A stretch of DNA of 17,131 bases, from positions 1 through 17,131 of the forward strand of contig CALMRM010000251.1 of NCBI GenBank assembly GCA_937871605.1, read 5' to 3'. A model generated the notes under the pieces. That model was not told where the DNA came from, searched no databases, and saw only the letters and a list, made by a program, of their open reading frames with translations. Below are positions 1 to 6,951 of the stretch, one piece after another (positions within the stretch are counted from its first letter, which is position 1; each line of letters opens with the position of its first letter). Both the position numbers and the translations under genes were made by a program. Source of the DNA: an uncultured Terriglobus sp. Its GTDB lineage: Bacteria; Acidobacteriota; Terriglobia; Terriglobales; Acidobacteriaceae.

Positions 1-1
1 C

Positions 2-127
2 TTTGTCGACGACCACAATGGGGAGCATGCACATACCGGTCCAAGTCTGAATGAGTGTCAGGAAGGCCTGTTGAACATCTATCTGCCGCAGACGCGCGCC
101 GACTTCAACCAGCTCCTTCGCCCATGA
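2..127 (+). CDS. C-terminal end of an unrecognised protein (partial)
   Basis: Reading from base 2, an open frame gives 41 residues and stops at TGA 125-127; its 5' part lies outside the window. The peptide begins FVDDHNGEHAHTG and ends ADFNQLLRP. Late codons are mostly G/C-ended like the neighbouring genes, which supports real coding. The stop overlaps the tmk start as ATGA at 124-127, the usual sign of translational coupling, so this gene probably belongs to the same operon as tmk. I do not recognise the family from this short tail and assign no function. Confidence 0.6.
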   Translation, partial: FVDDHNGEHAHTGPSLNECQEGLLNIYLPQTRADFNQLLRP

Positions 128-825
128 ACATCACGCGGGACACTACAGAGCGGCCGGGCGTATTCATCACCTTTGAGGGACCGGATGGATCCGGTAAGAC
201 GACGCAGATCGCCCTGCTGGCAGACTCCCTGCGCTCCGCCGGGGTTGCACCGGTGCTGTTGCGACAGCCGGGCAGCACGGGGCTGGGTGAGCGTATTCGC
301 GCTACGCTGCTGAACTCCCGTGCCGAGGGCAACATCGCCGCACTCACAGAGCTCGCACTCATGTTCGCGGACCGCGCCCAGTCCATCCACGAGATCATCC
401 TTCCCGCGCTGGCAGACGGCAGAGTCGTGCTGTGCGACCGCTACACCGACAGCAGCGAGGCCTACCAGGGTGCAGGGCGCGGCCTGGGTGCGGAGCGCGT
501 GCTGGCCCTGCACCAGGCGCTGTGTGATGGCCTGCAGCCGCAGCTCACCATACTGTTACTGCCCGACGTGGAAGCCGCTCTTCAGCGTGCACGTGCGCGC
601 AACCAGCACGATCGTGAAACACATGGCACCGACGAAAGTCGCTTTGAAGCAGAAGGCGAAGCGTTCTACCGGCGCGTGCACAGCGCCTATGCAGCCATCG
701 CGCAACGGGAGCCGGCCCGCGTGCAGACGATTGGCGACGGTGACATCGAAACCATCGCCGCCCGTGTGCGTGCCGTCGTTCTAGAGCGCTTCCCCGCCCT
801 CATCGAACGTGCTGCCAGCGTCTAA
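124..825 (+). CDS. tmk: Thymidylate kinase (dTMP kinase)
   Basis: Cytoplasmic enzyme that phosphorylates dTMP to dTDP with ATP, an essential step to dTTP. The 233-residue product has the usual family length. The P-loop EGPDGSGKTTQ starts at Glu18, with Lys25 and Thr26 for phosphate binding. The family motif CDRYTDSSEAYQG carries Asp105-Arg106-Tyr107. An Arg-rich lid-like segment (RARARNQHDR) follows in the C-terminal half. The frame is open upstream to a GTG at 55, but ATG 124 is chosen because it gives a normal N-terminus directly before the first beta strand (GVFITFEG) and forms an ATGA overlap with the upstream gene. No clear Shine-Dalgarno sequence is visible, consistent with coupling. 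A cytochrome P450 starts 7 bases downstream, followed by holB, the usual tmk partner. Confidence 0.95.
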   Translation: MNITRDTTERPGVFITFEGPDGSGKTTQIALLADSLRSAGVAPVLLRQPGSTGLGERIRATLLNSRAEGNIAALTELALMFADRAQSIHEIILPALADGRVVLCDRYTDSSEAYQGAGRGLGAERVLALHQALCDGLQPQLTILLLPDVEAALQRARARNQHDRETHGTDESRFEAEGEAFYRRVHSAYAAIAQREPARVQTIGDGDIETIAARVRAVVLERFPALIERAASV

Positions 826-832
826 TCCAACA

Positions 833-2287
833 ATGCAGGACACCGATCTGGACTCTGGCTTCGCGTTCAAGGGAGCTTATACCTACACCACCAAGACGGG
901 CACCTGGCGTATACCACCAGGCCTAAAGCGGGCGCTGCCGTTTTACCTGCACAAGCCCTGGGCACGCATCGGCAAGCCCATCCGGCTCTTCGAATACATG
1001 GCGAAGCACCTGGGCAAGATCGCGCATTATCGCCTGTTCGGTATCCACATCGTCTTTCTGAACGATCCGGAGTATGTGCGCGAGATGCTGGTGAACCAGA
1101 ACAGCAGCTTTGTGCGTGAACGTACCATCCGCAGGCTCAAAATTCTGCTGGGCGAGGGCTTGCTAACCAGCGACGACCCCACGCACAAGCGCTCCCGGCG
1201 CATCGCCGCGCCCGCCTTTCATCGGCAGCGCATCAACGCTTACGCCGGTGAGATGGTACGCATCACAGCGCACACGGCGGAGCGCTGGCACGACGGCAGC
1301 ACGATCGATATGAACGCCTCCATGATGAGCCTGTCGCTCGAGATTGTGGCGCGTACGCTGTTCGCCACGGAGGTGGACGACGATATTCGCGAGATCAACG
1401 AACAGACGAATCAGATCATGGGGATCTACAACTTCCTGATTGCCTTCCCGAACGCGGAGCGCTTTTTGCACTGGCCCATCCCAGGCCTGGTCAAGTTCCG
1501 GCGTGCACGCGGCAAGCTGGACCGGGTCGTCAATCGCATCATTGCCACGCGCAAGGCCGACGGCGAAGACCGCCAGGACCTGTTGAGCATGCTGCTGCTG
1601 GCGCGCGACGAGGACGGCAGTGCGCTGAGTGACGAGCAGCTGCGCGACGAAGTGCTGACCATCTTTCTTGCCGGGTACGAGACCACGGCAAACGCACTCT
1701 CATGGACGTGGTATCTGCTGGCCACCAACCCTGAGGTGCAGGAGCGCATGTATGCGGAGGTCGCGGAGGTACTTGCGAACCGGCCCGCAACGCTCGAGGA
1801 CTACCCGCACCTGAAGTACACCACCATGGTGTTTGCCGAGGGCATGCGGCTGTACCCGCCCGCGTGGGCGATGGGTCGCATGTCCACGGAGCCGGTGGAG
1901 ATGGGCGGCTACCGCCTGCCGCCGGGCACCCACTGGTTCACGTCGCAGTACATCATCCAGCGCGATGAGCGCTTCTTTCCCGATCCGCTGCGCTTTGACC
2001 CTCTGCGCCATACAGAGGAGGAAAAAGCGAAGCGTGACAAGTTTGCCTACTTCCCGTTCGGCGGTGGCCAGCGGCAGTGCATCGGCGAGGCCTTCGCGTG
2101 GCTGGAGGGCGTGCTGTTGTTAGCGACCCTGGCCCAGCGGTGGCGCATGGAGTGGATTCCCGGCCAGCCGGTCGACGTAGAGGAGAAGATCACGCTGCGG
2201 CCCCGCTATCCCATGCAGATGCGGCTGCATGCCCGCAGTCTTGCCGGGACCACCGCACAGGACCATGCAGCTATCCTGAAAGTGTGA
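833..2287 (+). CDS. Cytochrome P450
   Basis: Heme-thiolate monooxygenase; substrate unknown. The 484-residue protein carries all three P450 signatures. These are the I-helix oxygen-activation motif AGYETT at 280-285, the K-helix ExxR at Glu336/Arg339 (EGMR), and the heme loop FGGGQRQCIG at 409-418 with Cys416 as the axial ligand. A C-helix HKRSRR stretch before PAFH is also typical. It is longer than the ~400-residue soluble bacterial P450s and resembles the longer CYP4/CYP102-heme-like bacterial class. I see no fused reductase and no ferredoxin or ferredoxin reductase nearby, so redox partners must be encoded elsewhere. The frame opens at GTG 809 inside tmk, but ATG 833, 7 bases after the tmk stop, is preferred. 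The stop overlaps the holB GTG, so it is embedded in a replication operon. Confidence 0.95.
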   Translation: MQDTDLDSGFAFKGAYTYTTKTGTWRIPPGLKRALPFYLHKPWARIGKPIRLFEYMAKHLGKIAHYRLFGIHIVFLNDPEYVREMLVNQNSSFVRERTIRRLKILLGEGLLTSDDPTHKRSRRIAAPAFHRQRINAYAGEMVRITAHTAERWHDGSTIDMNASMMSLSLEIVARTLFATEVDDDIREINEQTNQIMGIYNFLIAFPNAERFLHWPIPGLVKFRRARGKLDRVVNRIIATRKADGEDRQDLLSMLLLARDEDGSALSDEQLRDEVLTIFLAGYETTANALSWTWYLLATNPEVQERMYAEVAEVLANRPATLEDYPHLKYTTMVFAEGMRLYPPAWAMGRMSTEPVEMGGYRLPPGTHWFTSQYIIQRDERFFPDPLRFDPLRHTEEEKAKRDKFAYFPFGGGQRQCIGEAFAWLEGVLLLATLAQRWRMEWIPGQPVDVEEKITLRPRYPMQMRLHARSLAGTTAQDHAAILKV

Positions 2288-3411
2288 CGTCGCTCCCGAG
2301 CTTCGGTGACTTTGTCGGTAACAGTGCGACGGTGACTCAGCTGCGCCGCGCCGTGGCCAACGGGCGTCTGCCGCACTCCATTCTGCTGAGCGGTCCTGCG
2401 GGTGCGGGCAAGTACACCCTGACCCTGATGATCACGATGGCGTTGCTCTGCGAGCGCCAGCCACGCGAGCCGCACCCCGGTGGCGAGCTTGCATCGTTCT
2501 GCGGTGCATGCCGCAACTGCACGCGCGTGGCCGAGAGCCTCGAGCTGCAGCCGCTGGTCGAAGCCGCCGTTGCCGCCCGCGAGGAGCTGCGCGAGACCGA
2601 CAAGAAAGATACTCGCGTCCTCATCCAGACCCACCCGGACGTTCTGGTGCTGCCGCCCGACCCGCCGCAGCTGCTGGTCAAGCTGGGGCAAGTGCGCACG
2701 CTCATCAGCACCATCTACTCGCTGCCAAACGAGGCCAAGCGCCGCGTCTACCTCTTTCCCTCTGCCGCCTTCATGAAGGAGGCTGCAAACAGCCTGCTGA
2801 AGGTGCTGGAGGAGCCGCCCGAGTACGCGCACATCATCCTCATGGCCGAGCACCCGGGCGAGCTGCTGCCCACCATCCGCTCCCGGTGTGCGCCGTTGCG
2901 GCTGGGCGGCCTGCCTGCTGCAGAACTGGAAACCCTGCTGGCGCAGCGGCAGCCGGAGTGGAAGCCGCAGCAGCGGGCCCTGGTGGCACGGCTGGCCCAG
3001 GGTGCCGCCGGGCGGGCGCTGCAGTTCGACCTGGAGGGCTACCTCCTGGCCCGCACCGACGCCATGGTGCTGCTGGGGACCGCCGTGGGCAGGAGCGACC
3101 ACAGCACCCTGTTTCGCACCACGGAGACCTACCGCGCGGGTGCCGAGGGGCAGCAAAAGACGCAGGCAATGCTCTCTGCCCTCGCCGGTGTGCTGGAGGA
3201 TCTCCTGCTGCTGCGGTCGGGGGTGCCGGACCGCGTGCGCAATGTCGACCTCATGCGCGAGCTGGAAACCCTGGCAGACTCCGTCAGCTTCGCGTGGATC
3301 GAACGTGCCCTGCACAGCCTCGACCAGGTGCACAGCGGCATGCGCCGCAACCTGCTGCGCTCGCTTTCGCTGGACGCCTTTACGGAGAGCCTGGCGGACA
3401 TTCCAGTCTAA
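2284..3411 (+). CDS. holB: DNA polymerase III delta-prime subunit (clamp loader)
   Basis: Stator subunit of the clamp loader that places the sliding clamp on DNA. The 375-residue product has the AAA+ layout of the DnaX/HolB family. The P-loop-like GPAGAGKYT is at 37-45. Zinc-binding cysteines are C56, C73, C76 and C79. Later come ANSLLKVLEEPP and the conserved Ser-Arg-Cys at 200-202. The Walker A Ser/Thr is Tyr44, and the Walker B region (RVYLFPSAA) lacks the acidic pair. This fits delta prime, which does not hydrolyse ATP, better than tau/gamma. The frame is open upstream within the P450 gene, but GTG 2284 forms a GTGA overlap with the P450 stop and begins the protein at MTSLPSFGDFVGN, the right place for the family. 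It ends 5 bases before the convergent tsaC stop, with no terminator hairpin seen between. Confidence 0.92.
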   Translation: MTSLPSFGDFVGNSATVTQLRRAVANGRLPHSILLSGPAGAGKYTLTLMITMALLCERQPREPHPGGELASFCGACRNCTRVAESLELQPLVEAAVAAREELRETDKKDTRVLIQTHPDVLVLPPDPPQLLVKLGQVRTLISTIYSLPNEAKRRVYLFPSAAFMKEAANSLLKVLEEPPEYAHIILMAEHPGELLPTIRSRCAPLRLGGLPAAELETLLAQRQPEWKPQQRALVARLAQGAAGRALQFDLEGYLLARTDAMVLLGTAVGRSDHSTLFRTTETYRAGAEGQQKTQAMLSALAGVLEDLLLLRSGVPDRVRNVDLMRELETLADSVSFAWIERALHSLDQVHSGMRRNLLRSLSLDAFTESLADIPV

Positions 3412-3416
3412 AGGAG

Positions 3417-4337
3417 CTAGGCGGCGTGAGCGGCCCTGAGCAGGCGGTCGCGCACCGCCTCAGCCATGGGCTCTGCACCTGCAGGGGGTAGCGGACACAC
3501 AATGTGTTCGACACCCGCTTCTTCCAGCGCGCGCAGGCCACTGTAGAGAGAATGCGCCAGAGTTGCTGCATCGCTCCAGCACCCCCAGGCAAAGACCTTA
3601 CCCGTCCAGCCCGGCACAGCCCAGTCCTCAGGCACCATCGCGCCTGTGGTCGCCGGGTTCGCCGTGAGCAGCACCTCGTGCAGTTCTTTCTCTGACTGCA
3701 CCAACTGCAGGTACGCCTCCGGGGCATAGTGCCGCGCCGCAATTCCGGGGGACGGCAGGGATTCAGGGGCAGTCTCGCCTGCAGCTTGGTAGATCGCCGG
3801 AGCGGTGCCGGTCACGCGTTCGATGTCGACGGCGCTCACCCCGCCCTGCCGGTAGATGACCATCCCGTCCGGGTCCAGCACGGTCGATTCCACCCCCAGG
3901 GTGCACGGTCCTGCGTCCAGCACGGCATGGATGCGCCCATTGAGGTCTTCCAGAACATGTGCTGCAGTGGTTGGACTTACGTGGCCGAACAGGTTGGCGC
4001 TGGGTGCCGCAAGGGGCAGGCGCGCCGCACGGATAACGGCCATGGTGACGGGGCTGTTTGGCATGCGCACGCCTACCAGGTCTCGCGCCGCCGTCACGAT
4101 TTTGGGCAACCGGCCGCACCGCGGCAGCAGCAGCGTCAGCGGTCCGGGCCAGAACGCGGCCATCAGCCTGCGTGCCGCCGGAGACATCTCGCGTACCACG
4201 CTCCCCAGCATGTTCTCGTCGGCCACATGCACAATCAGCGGATCCCAGTATGGGCGCTTTTTGGCCCGGAAGATGCCTTTCACCGCCGTCGCATCTAGGG
4301 CGTTGGCGGCCAGCCCGTACACCGTCTCCGTGGGCAC
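3417..4337 (-). CDS. tsaC: Threonylcarbamoyl-AMP synthase, Sua5 type (N-terminus interrupted)
   Basis: Makes L-threonylcarbamoyl-AMP from threonine, bicarbonate and ATP for the t6A37 modification of ANN-decoding tRNAs. Counting from GTG 4337, motifs include PTETVYGL (2-9), KKRP (26-29), FWPGPLTLLL (62-71), VRMPN (90-94), APSANLFG (111-118) and GVESTVLD (148-155). The linker SPGI...HYAP (196-206) marks the two-domain Sua5 form rather than the short TsaC/YrdC form. The start is doubtful: GTG 4337 encodes a valine inside the first beta strand, so starting here would remove the first helix and strand. The frame runs upstream with sensible sequence (AASLLRAGKLVA) only to a TAG at 4389-4391, and no ATG, GTG or TTG lies between. 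This is either a nonsense mutation, a sequencing error or a non-standard start. Convergent with holB, divergent from the CYTH gene. Confidence 0.8.
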   Translation of the reverse strand: MPTETVYGLAANALDATAVKGIFRAKKRPYWDPLIVHVADENMLGSVVREMSPAARRLMAAFWPGPLTLLLPRCGRLPKIVTAARDLVGVRMPNSPVTMAVIRAARLPLAAPSANLFGHVSPTTAAHVLEDLNGRIHAVLDAGPCTLGVESTVLDPDGMVIYRQGGVSAVDIERVTGTAPAIYQAAGETAPESLPSPGIAARHYAPEAYLQLVQSEKELHEVLLTANPATTGAMVPEDWAVPGWTGKVFAWGCWSDAATLAHSLYSGLRALEEAGVEHIVCPLPPAGAEPMAEAVRDRLLRAAHAA

Positions 4338-4448
4338 GGCAACCAGCTTGCCAGCGCGCAGGAGGCTGGCTGCAAGCTCTACATCACCCTACCGGTCGGC
4401 AGCCAGCCACTGCGTGGTGATGTTGGTGCTGGGGCTGGTACGCTTCAC
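4338..4448 (-). pseudogene. Probable original N-terminus of tsaC, split by in-frame TAG
   Basis: In the tsaC frame, the 17 codons above GTG 4337 read GDVELAASLLRAGKLVA, the expected first helix and strand of a YrdC domain. Directly before them is TAG (4389-4391). Beyond it the same frame continues with NITTQWLAADR and reaches GTG codons at 4446-4448 and 4455-4457. The two halves read as one natural N-terminus interrupted by a single codon. The upstream start is not certain; no good Shine-Dalgarno sequence is seen before either GTG. Confidence 0.5.
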
Positions 4449-4495
4449 GTCTTTCACTGTACTGCTTTCCCACCGCACGCTGCCCTGCCACGCCC

Positions 4496-4501
4496 TATAC
4501 T
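4496..4501 (+). promoter_or_regulatory. Candidate -10 box (TATACT) placed for a leaderless mRNA
   Basis: TATACT matches the sigma-70 -10 consensus at 5 of 6 bases and ends 7 bases before the A of the CYTH gene ATG (4509). Transcription from it would begin at or beside the start codon. No Shine-Dalgarno sequence is present. I find no convincing -35 box 16-18 bases upstream, so this is tentative. Confidence 0.35.
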
Positions 4502-4508
4502 GCACGCT

Positions 4509-5093
4509 ATGCAGCATGCGGAAATCGAACTCAAGTTCTGCGTTCCTGACGTCGCCCGCTTCCAGCAACGCGCGCTCATGTCCGGCTTCGTCCTGGAGAC
4601 GCCGCGTACGCTCGAACGCAACGCCCTGTTCGACACACCGGACCGGCGGCTGTTGAAAGCGCGCCAGGTGCTGCGCATGCGAGCGTACGGCGGCACCTGG
4701 GTGGTGACGCATAAACGGCCGCCCGCCGGGAACGATGACGGTGCTTTCTACAAGGAGCGCCTGGAAACCGAAACCCATGTGGCGGACGGTGAAAGCATGG
4801 GCTCTGTCTTTGTAGAACTCGGCTTCTCGCCTATCTTTCGCTATGAAAAATACCGTACCGAGTTCAGCGACGGCAGGGGTGCCCTGGTGCTGGACGAGAC
4901 GCCCATCGGCGACTTCGCCGAACTCGAGGGTGAACCCGCCTGGATCGATGAGGCCCTTGACCGGCTTGGTATCCGGCGTGATCTCTGCTTCACCGACAGC
5001 TATGGGCGTATGTTTCTGGATTGGAAGGCGCGGTCCGGCCACCCCGCCGATAACATGACCTTTGAAGAGATTGAACCGGCACTGGCTGTGTAA
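4509..5093 (+). CDS. CYTH-domain protein (class IV adenylate cyclase / triphosphatase family)
   Basis: Member of the CYTH superfamily (CyaB adenylate cyclase, thiamine triphosphatase, inorganic triphosphatase), which acts on triphosphate substrates in a beta tunnel with metal ions. The 194-residue protein shows the full set of tunnel residues. They are ExExK at Glu5-Glu7-Lys9, LRMR with Arg56 and Arg58, HKRP with Lys69/Arg70, KERLETET at 82-89, RYEKYR at 111-116, and LDE...ELEGE at 128-142. Length is normal and nothing is missing. CyaB-like length fits, but the substrate (ATP, thiamine triphosphate or tripolyphosphate) cannot be chosen from sequence alone. It starts at ATG 4509, is divergent from tsaC, and is followed after 50 bases by a small unknown gene. 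Confidence 0.85.
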   Translation: MQHAEIELKFCVPDVARFQQRALMSGFVLETPRTLERNALFDTPDRRLLKARQVLRMRAYGGTWVVTHKRPPAGNDDGAFYKERLETETHVADGESMGSVFVELGFSPIFRYEKYRTEFSDGRGALVLDETPIGDFAELEGEPAWIDEALDRLGIRRDLCFTDSYGRMFLDWKARSGHPADNMTFEEIEPALAV

Positions 5094-5143
5094 GGCCTGG
5101 GCACCCCAACAACCGTTGCGATGCCCGCCGCCTCTAACCGCGC

Positions 5144-5548
5144 ATGGCAAATCAGCAGGATATTGAGTCAGGCGCACGGCAGGTGGACGCAGCGGAACAC
5201 ATGAGTTCGGGGCTTACCGAGCCTGCTAACGTCGGTGTAAACGAGGGCGAGGTTGAGAACGGCCCTGCCGAGACCATGCTTGGCGAGTTGACACTGAGCA
5301 TGTTTCAGCAAGGTAGCAGTGTGCATGTCCGCGTCGGGAACGCAAGTGCGGTGGCGGAAGTCTACGAAGGCATCTTTGAGGAAGCGATTGAGGCAAATGC
5401 GGCCCTGCTGGATGAGGGCATCCTCACCGCAGACCAGGTGCCAAACCGTGACCAGCCGCTGGGAACCGGCATCCCGGTAAGCGGAGTGAGTTCCGAGCAG
5501 TTGCTACGCGCCGGTCTCAAGCAGAAGGGTCATCTCGGCTCGTTTTAG
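5144..5548 (+). CDS. Small acidic protein of unknown function
   Basis: The 134-residue product is not recognised. The first ~50 residues are acidic and low in hydrophobics (NEGEVENGPAET), probably disordered. The middle (LGELTLSMFQQGSSVHVRVGNASAVAEVYEGIFEEAIEAN, described here as about 46-85) could form strands followed by a helix. There is no signal peptide, membrane segment or cysteine motif. It follows the CYTH gene by 50 bases on the same strand and is closed by a terminator hairpin. The start ATG 5144 has no clear Shine-Dalgarno sequence. Codon use resembles that of the flanking genes, supporting a real gene. Confidence 0.65.
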   Translation: MANQQDIESGARQVDAAEHMSSGLTEPANVGVNEGEVENGPAETMLGELTLSMFQQGSSVHVRVGNASAVAEVYEGIFEEAIEANAALLDEGILTADQVPNRDQPLGTGIPVSGVSSEQLLRAGLKQKGHLGSF

Positions 5549-5557
5549 ATAGACGCG

Positions 5558-5586
5558 AAGGGCGACCAGGAGACCCGGCCGCCCTT
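5558..5586. terminator. Intrinsic terminator between convergent genes
   Basis: AAGGGCG (5558-5564) pairs with CGCCCTT (5580-5586) in a 7-bp stem, with two further C-G pairs inside after one mismatch. On the plus strand it is followed by a short T-rich stretch (TTTGTTG), and on the minus strand by a weaker one. It lies between the 5144-5548 gene and the convergent TonB gene, so it may serve both directions, better for the plus strand. Confidence 0.6.
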
Positions 5587-5601
5587 TGTTGCAAATCATC
5601 C

Positions 5602-6618
5602 TTAGAAAATCTGGAAGTTTACCGCGACGTTCAACTCAACCGGTACCGGCTGGCCACCCTTGCGTGCAGGGCGGAACTTGTACTGTGCCACAGCTTCGCG
5701 CGCCTTTTCATCCAAACCCATGCCCACCGGGCGAATCACACGAACTTGAGTTGGCACCCCAGTTGCGTCCACTATGAGATGCACCAGCACCTCACCCTGG
5801 AATTTGGCTTTACGCGCTTCCTCGCTGAACTCCGGATCTACGTGGTAGATGAGAACGGGTGCGGATACGTCTCCACCAATGGAGTACACGCCGCCACCGG
5901 TGTTACCACCTGAACCCGGTCCCAGGCCATTGCCGCGTCCGCTGCCAAGGCCACCGCCGCTGCCGTTACCCAGCGAGTTCACACCCACATTCGGTGCATT
6001 CGGGATGCCCAGGTTGGGCATGTTGTTGTTGGTCATGTGCAGGTTTGTTTGCACGTTGATCGCCGGGTCTACCGTCAGTTTGGGATCAATCTTGGGCGGA
6101 TTGGACGGCGGCACGATGGGCGTGGGCGAAAACTTGGGCAGGCGGCCCTGTGTGACCGGCGCAATGTCATGCGCGCCACCGCCGCCGCCCATGGGCTTGG
6201 GCGAAGGTACCTTCAAAATTGGCTGTGGCGGAGGCGGCTCGTTAAAGGTAATGTCCGCCACCTTGGGCTTGCTGGCCACCACCACCTTGATCACACGCGA
6301 GCTAATCCAGAAAATGAGCAGGAAGATGAGCGCGTGGACGCCCACCGCGACCGCCGTGGACTTGGGGTCGCGCTTGAACTCCATCGGGTTGTCCACCGCG
6401 ATGGGCTGTGACTCCAGCACCAACGGCGGCAGCTTTTCCGGGAAGAAGGCGTCGCGGAAGTTCTGGACCAACGACGCAAACGGACCAACCGGCTTCAGTT
6501 CGTCAGGCTGCCCGAGCTGCGGTCCATTCGCGGTGTTGTGCCAGCCAAAATGCTCAGCTTCGCGCTTCTGGCGCTCTTCCTGTACAGACGTTTCGGTAGG
6601 ATCGGTGAGTGTCGCCAT
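5602..6618 (-). CDS. TonB-family energy transducer
   Basis: Inner-membrane protein that passes proton-motive-force energy to outer-membrane TonB-dependent receptors. The 338 residues run in the expected order. There is a cytoplasmic N-terminal region of about 85 residues (including FFPEKLPPLVLESQPI) and one membrane helix at about 88-110 (VHALIFLLIFWI). A Pro-rich periplasmic spacer follows (EPPPPQPILKVPSPKP at 127-142), then a Gly/Asn-rich stretch (about 199-243, many GGG and NNN runs). The C-terminal TonB domain is at about 251-338, with DPEFSEEARKAKFQGEV and the closing FRPARKGGQPVPVE segment. The long cytoplasmic N-terminus before the helix is unlike E. coli TonB and like the acidobacterial proteins I know. 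No exbB/exbD is nearby. It starts at ATG 6618, with a weak GAGG 2 bases upstream. Confidence 0.9.
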   Translation of the reverse strand: MATLTDPTETSVQEERQKREAEHFGWHNTANGPQLGQPDELKPVGPFASLVQNFRDAFFPEKLPPLVLESQPIAVDNPMEFKRDPKSTAVAVGVHALIFLLIFWISSRVIKVVVASKPKVADITFNEPPPPQPILKVPSPKPMGGGGGAHDIAPVTQGRLPKFSPTPIVPPSNPPKIDPKLTVDPAINVQTNLHMTNNNMPNLGIPNAPNVGVNSLGNGSGGGLGSGRGNGLGPGSGGNTGGGVYSIGGDVSAPVLIYHVDPEFSEEARKAKFQGEVLVHLIVDATGVPTQVRVIRPVGMGLDEKAREAVAQYKFRPARKGGQPVPVELNVAVNFQIF

Positions 6619-6764
6619 CGCCTCGAATCTCTATGCCCTGTACGCATGCCGCGTACTGACGGTTGTGCGGGTGCGCTCCGGCTGTGGATTCGTGCGATCC
6701 GTCCGGCGGCGCTATCTGCCGGAACTTCATAGCCTGCGGCGCGGCTGCTGGCGTCCAGCGTCCA

Positions 6765-6784
6765 TTGTACAAATGTGTGCACAC
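6765..6784. promoter_or_regulatory. Two adjacent palindromes, possible operator
   Basis: TTGTACAA (6765-6772) and GTGTGCACAC (6775-6784) are both perfect palindromes, separated by two bases. They lie about 150 bases upstream of the TonB start and about 170 bases upstream of the ileS start. Such paired dyads are typical of repressor or activator sites, and the TonB gene is the more likely target, but no regulator is known here. Confidence 0.35.
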
Positions 6785-6851
6785 GCACCCCGGCGCCATC
6801 CGCGATGCTAGGTATTGGACGCAGGTGACGGGCTGGAAGTAACACTGTGAG

Positions 6852-6899
6852 CTATGGCGTGGTGTCCAGCGCCACTACAATAGGACTTTGGTACGACAT
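6852..6899 (-). other. 15-codon open frame resembling the start of PyrF
   Basis: From ATG 6897-6899 the minus strand encodes MSYQSPIVVALDTTP and then TAG. SPxVVALD is the N-terminal motif of orotidine-5'-phosphate decarboxylase (E. coli PyrF has SPVVVALD). The sequence after the stop does not resemble PyrF in any minus frame. It may be a remnant of a deleted gene or chance similarity. Confidence 0.2.
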
Positions 6900-6940
6900 G
6901 TCTGCGCCACGCCACTGTGGCTGCCGTACGTGAGTCGCAC

Positions 6941-6945
6941 GAGGG
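6941..6945 (+). promoter_or_regulatory. Ribosome binding site of ileS
   Basis: GAGGG ends 6 bases before ATG 6952, a good Shine-Dalgarno position. This is one of the few clear ribosome binding sites in the window and supports the chosen ileS start. Confidence 0.6.
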
Positions 6946-6951
6946 ACCTGG

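Larger units (their letters stand above)
6619..6951. other. 333-bp divergent intergenic region (tonB / ileS)
   Basis: This gap separates the divergent TonB and ileS genes and must hold both promoters. I find two adjacent palindromes (6765-6784), a TACAAT -10-like hexamer at 6876-6881 without a matching -35, and a TTGGAC hexamer at 6815-6820 with only a poor -10 partner. A 15-codon open frame on the minus strand lies at 6852-6899. No T-box, tRNA or other structured RNA was recognised. Long open frames here lack protein-like composition. Confidence 0.5.

Noticed and set aside
55..123. GTG 55 as tmk start
   Set aside because: It would overlap the upstream coding frame by 73 bases and add 23 residues absent from the family; ATG 124 gives the ATGA overlap.
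821..826. TCTAAT as a -10 box for the P450 gene
   Set aside because: It includes the tmk stop codon and lacks a -35; the 7-base gap to tmk makes operon transcription more likely.
2206..3333. 375-codon open frame on the minus strand opposite holB
   Set aside because: Gln/His/Arg-rich composition with no motif; it is the antisense shadow of a well-supported holB in GC-rich DNA.
5849..6811. 320-codon plus-strand frame across the TonB gene
   Set aside because: Pro/Gly/Cys-rich shadow of the TonB spacer; no ribosome site or recognisable domain.
6619..6951. T-box or other riboswitch upstream of ileS
   Set aside because: I found no T-box core sequence, specifier stem or terminator/antiterminator pair.
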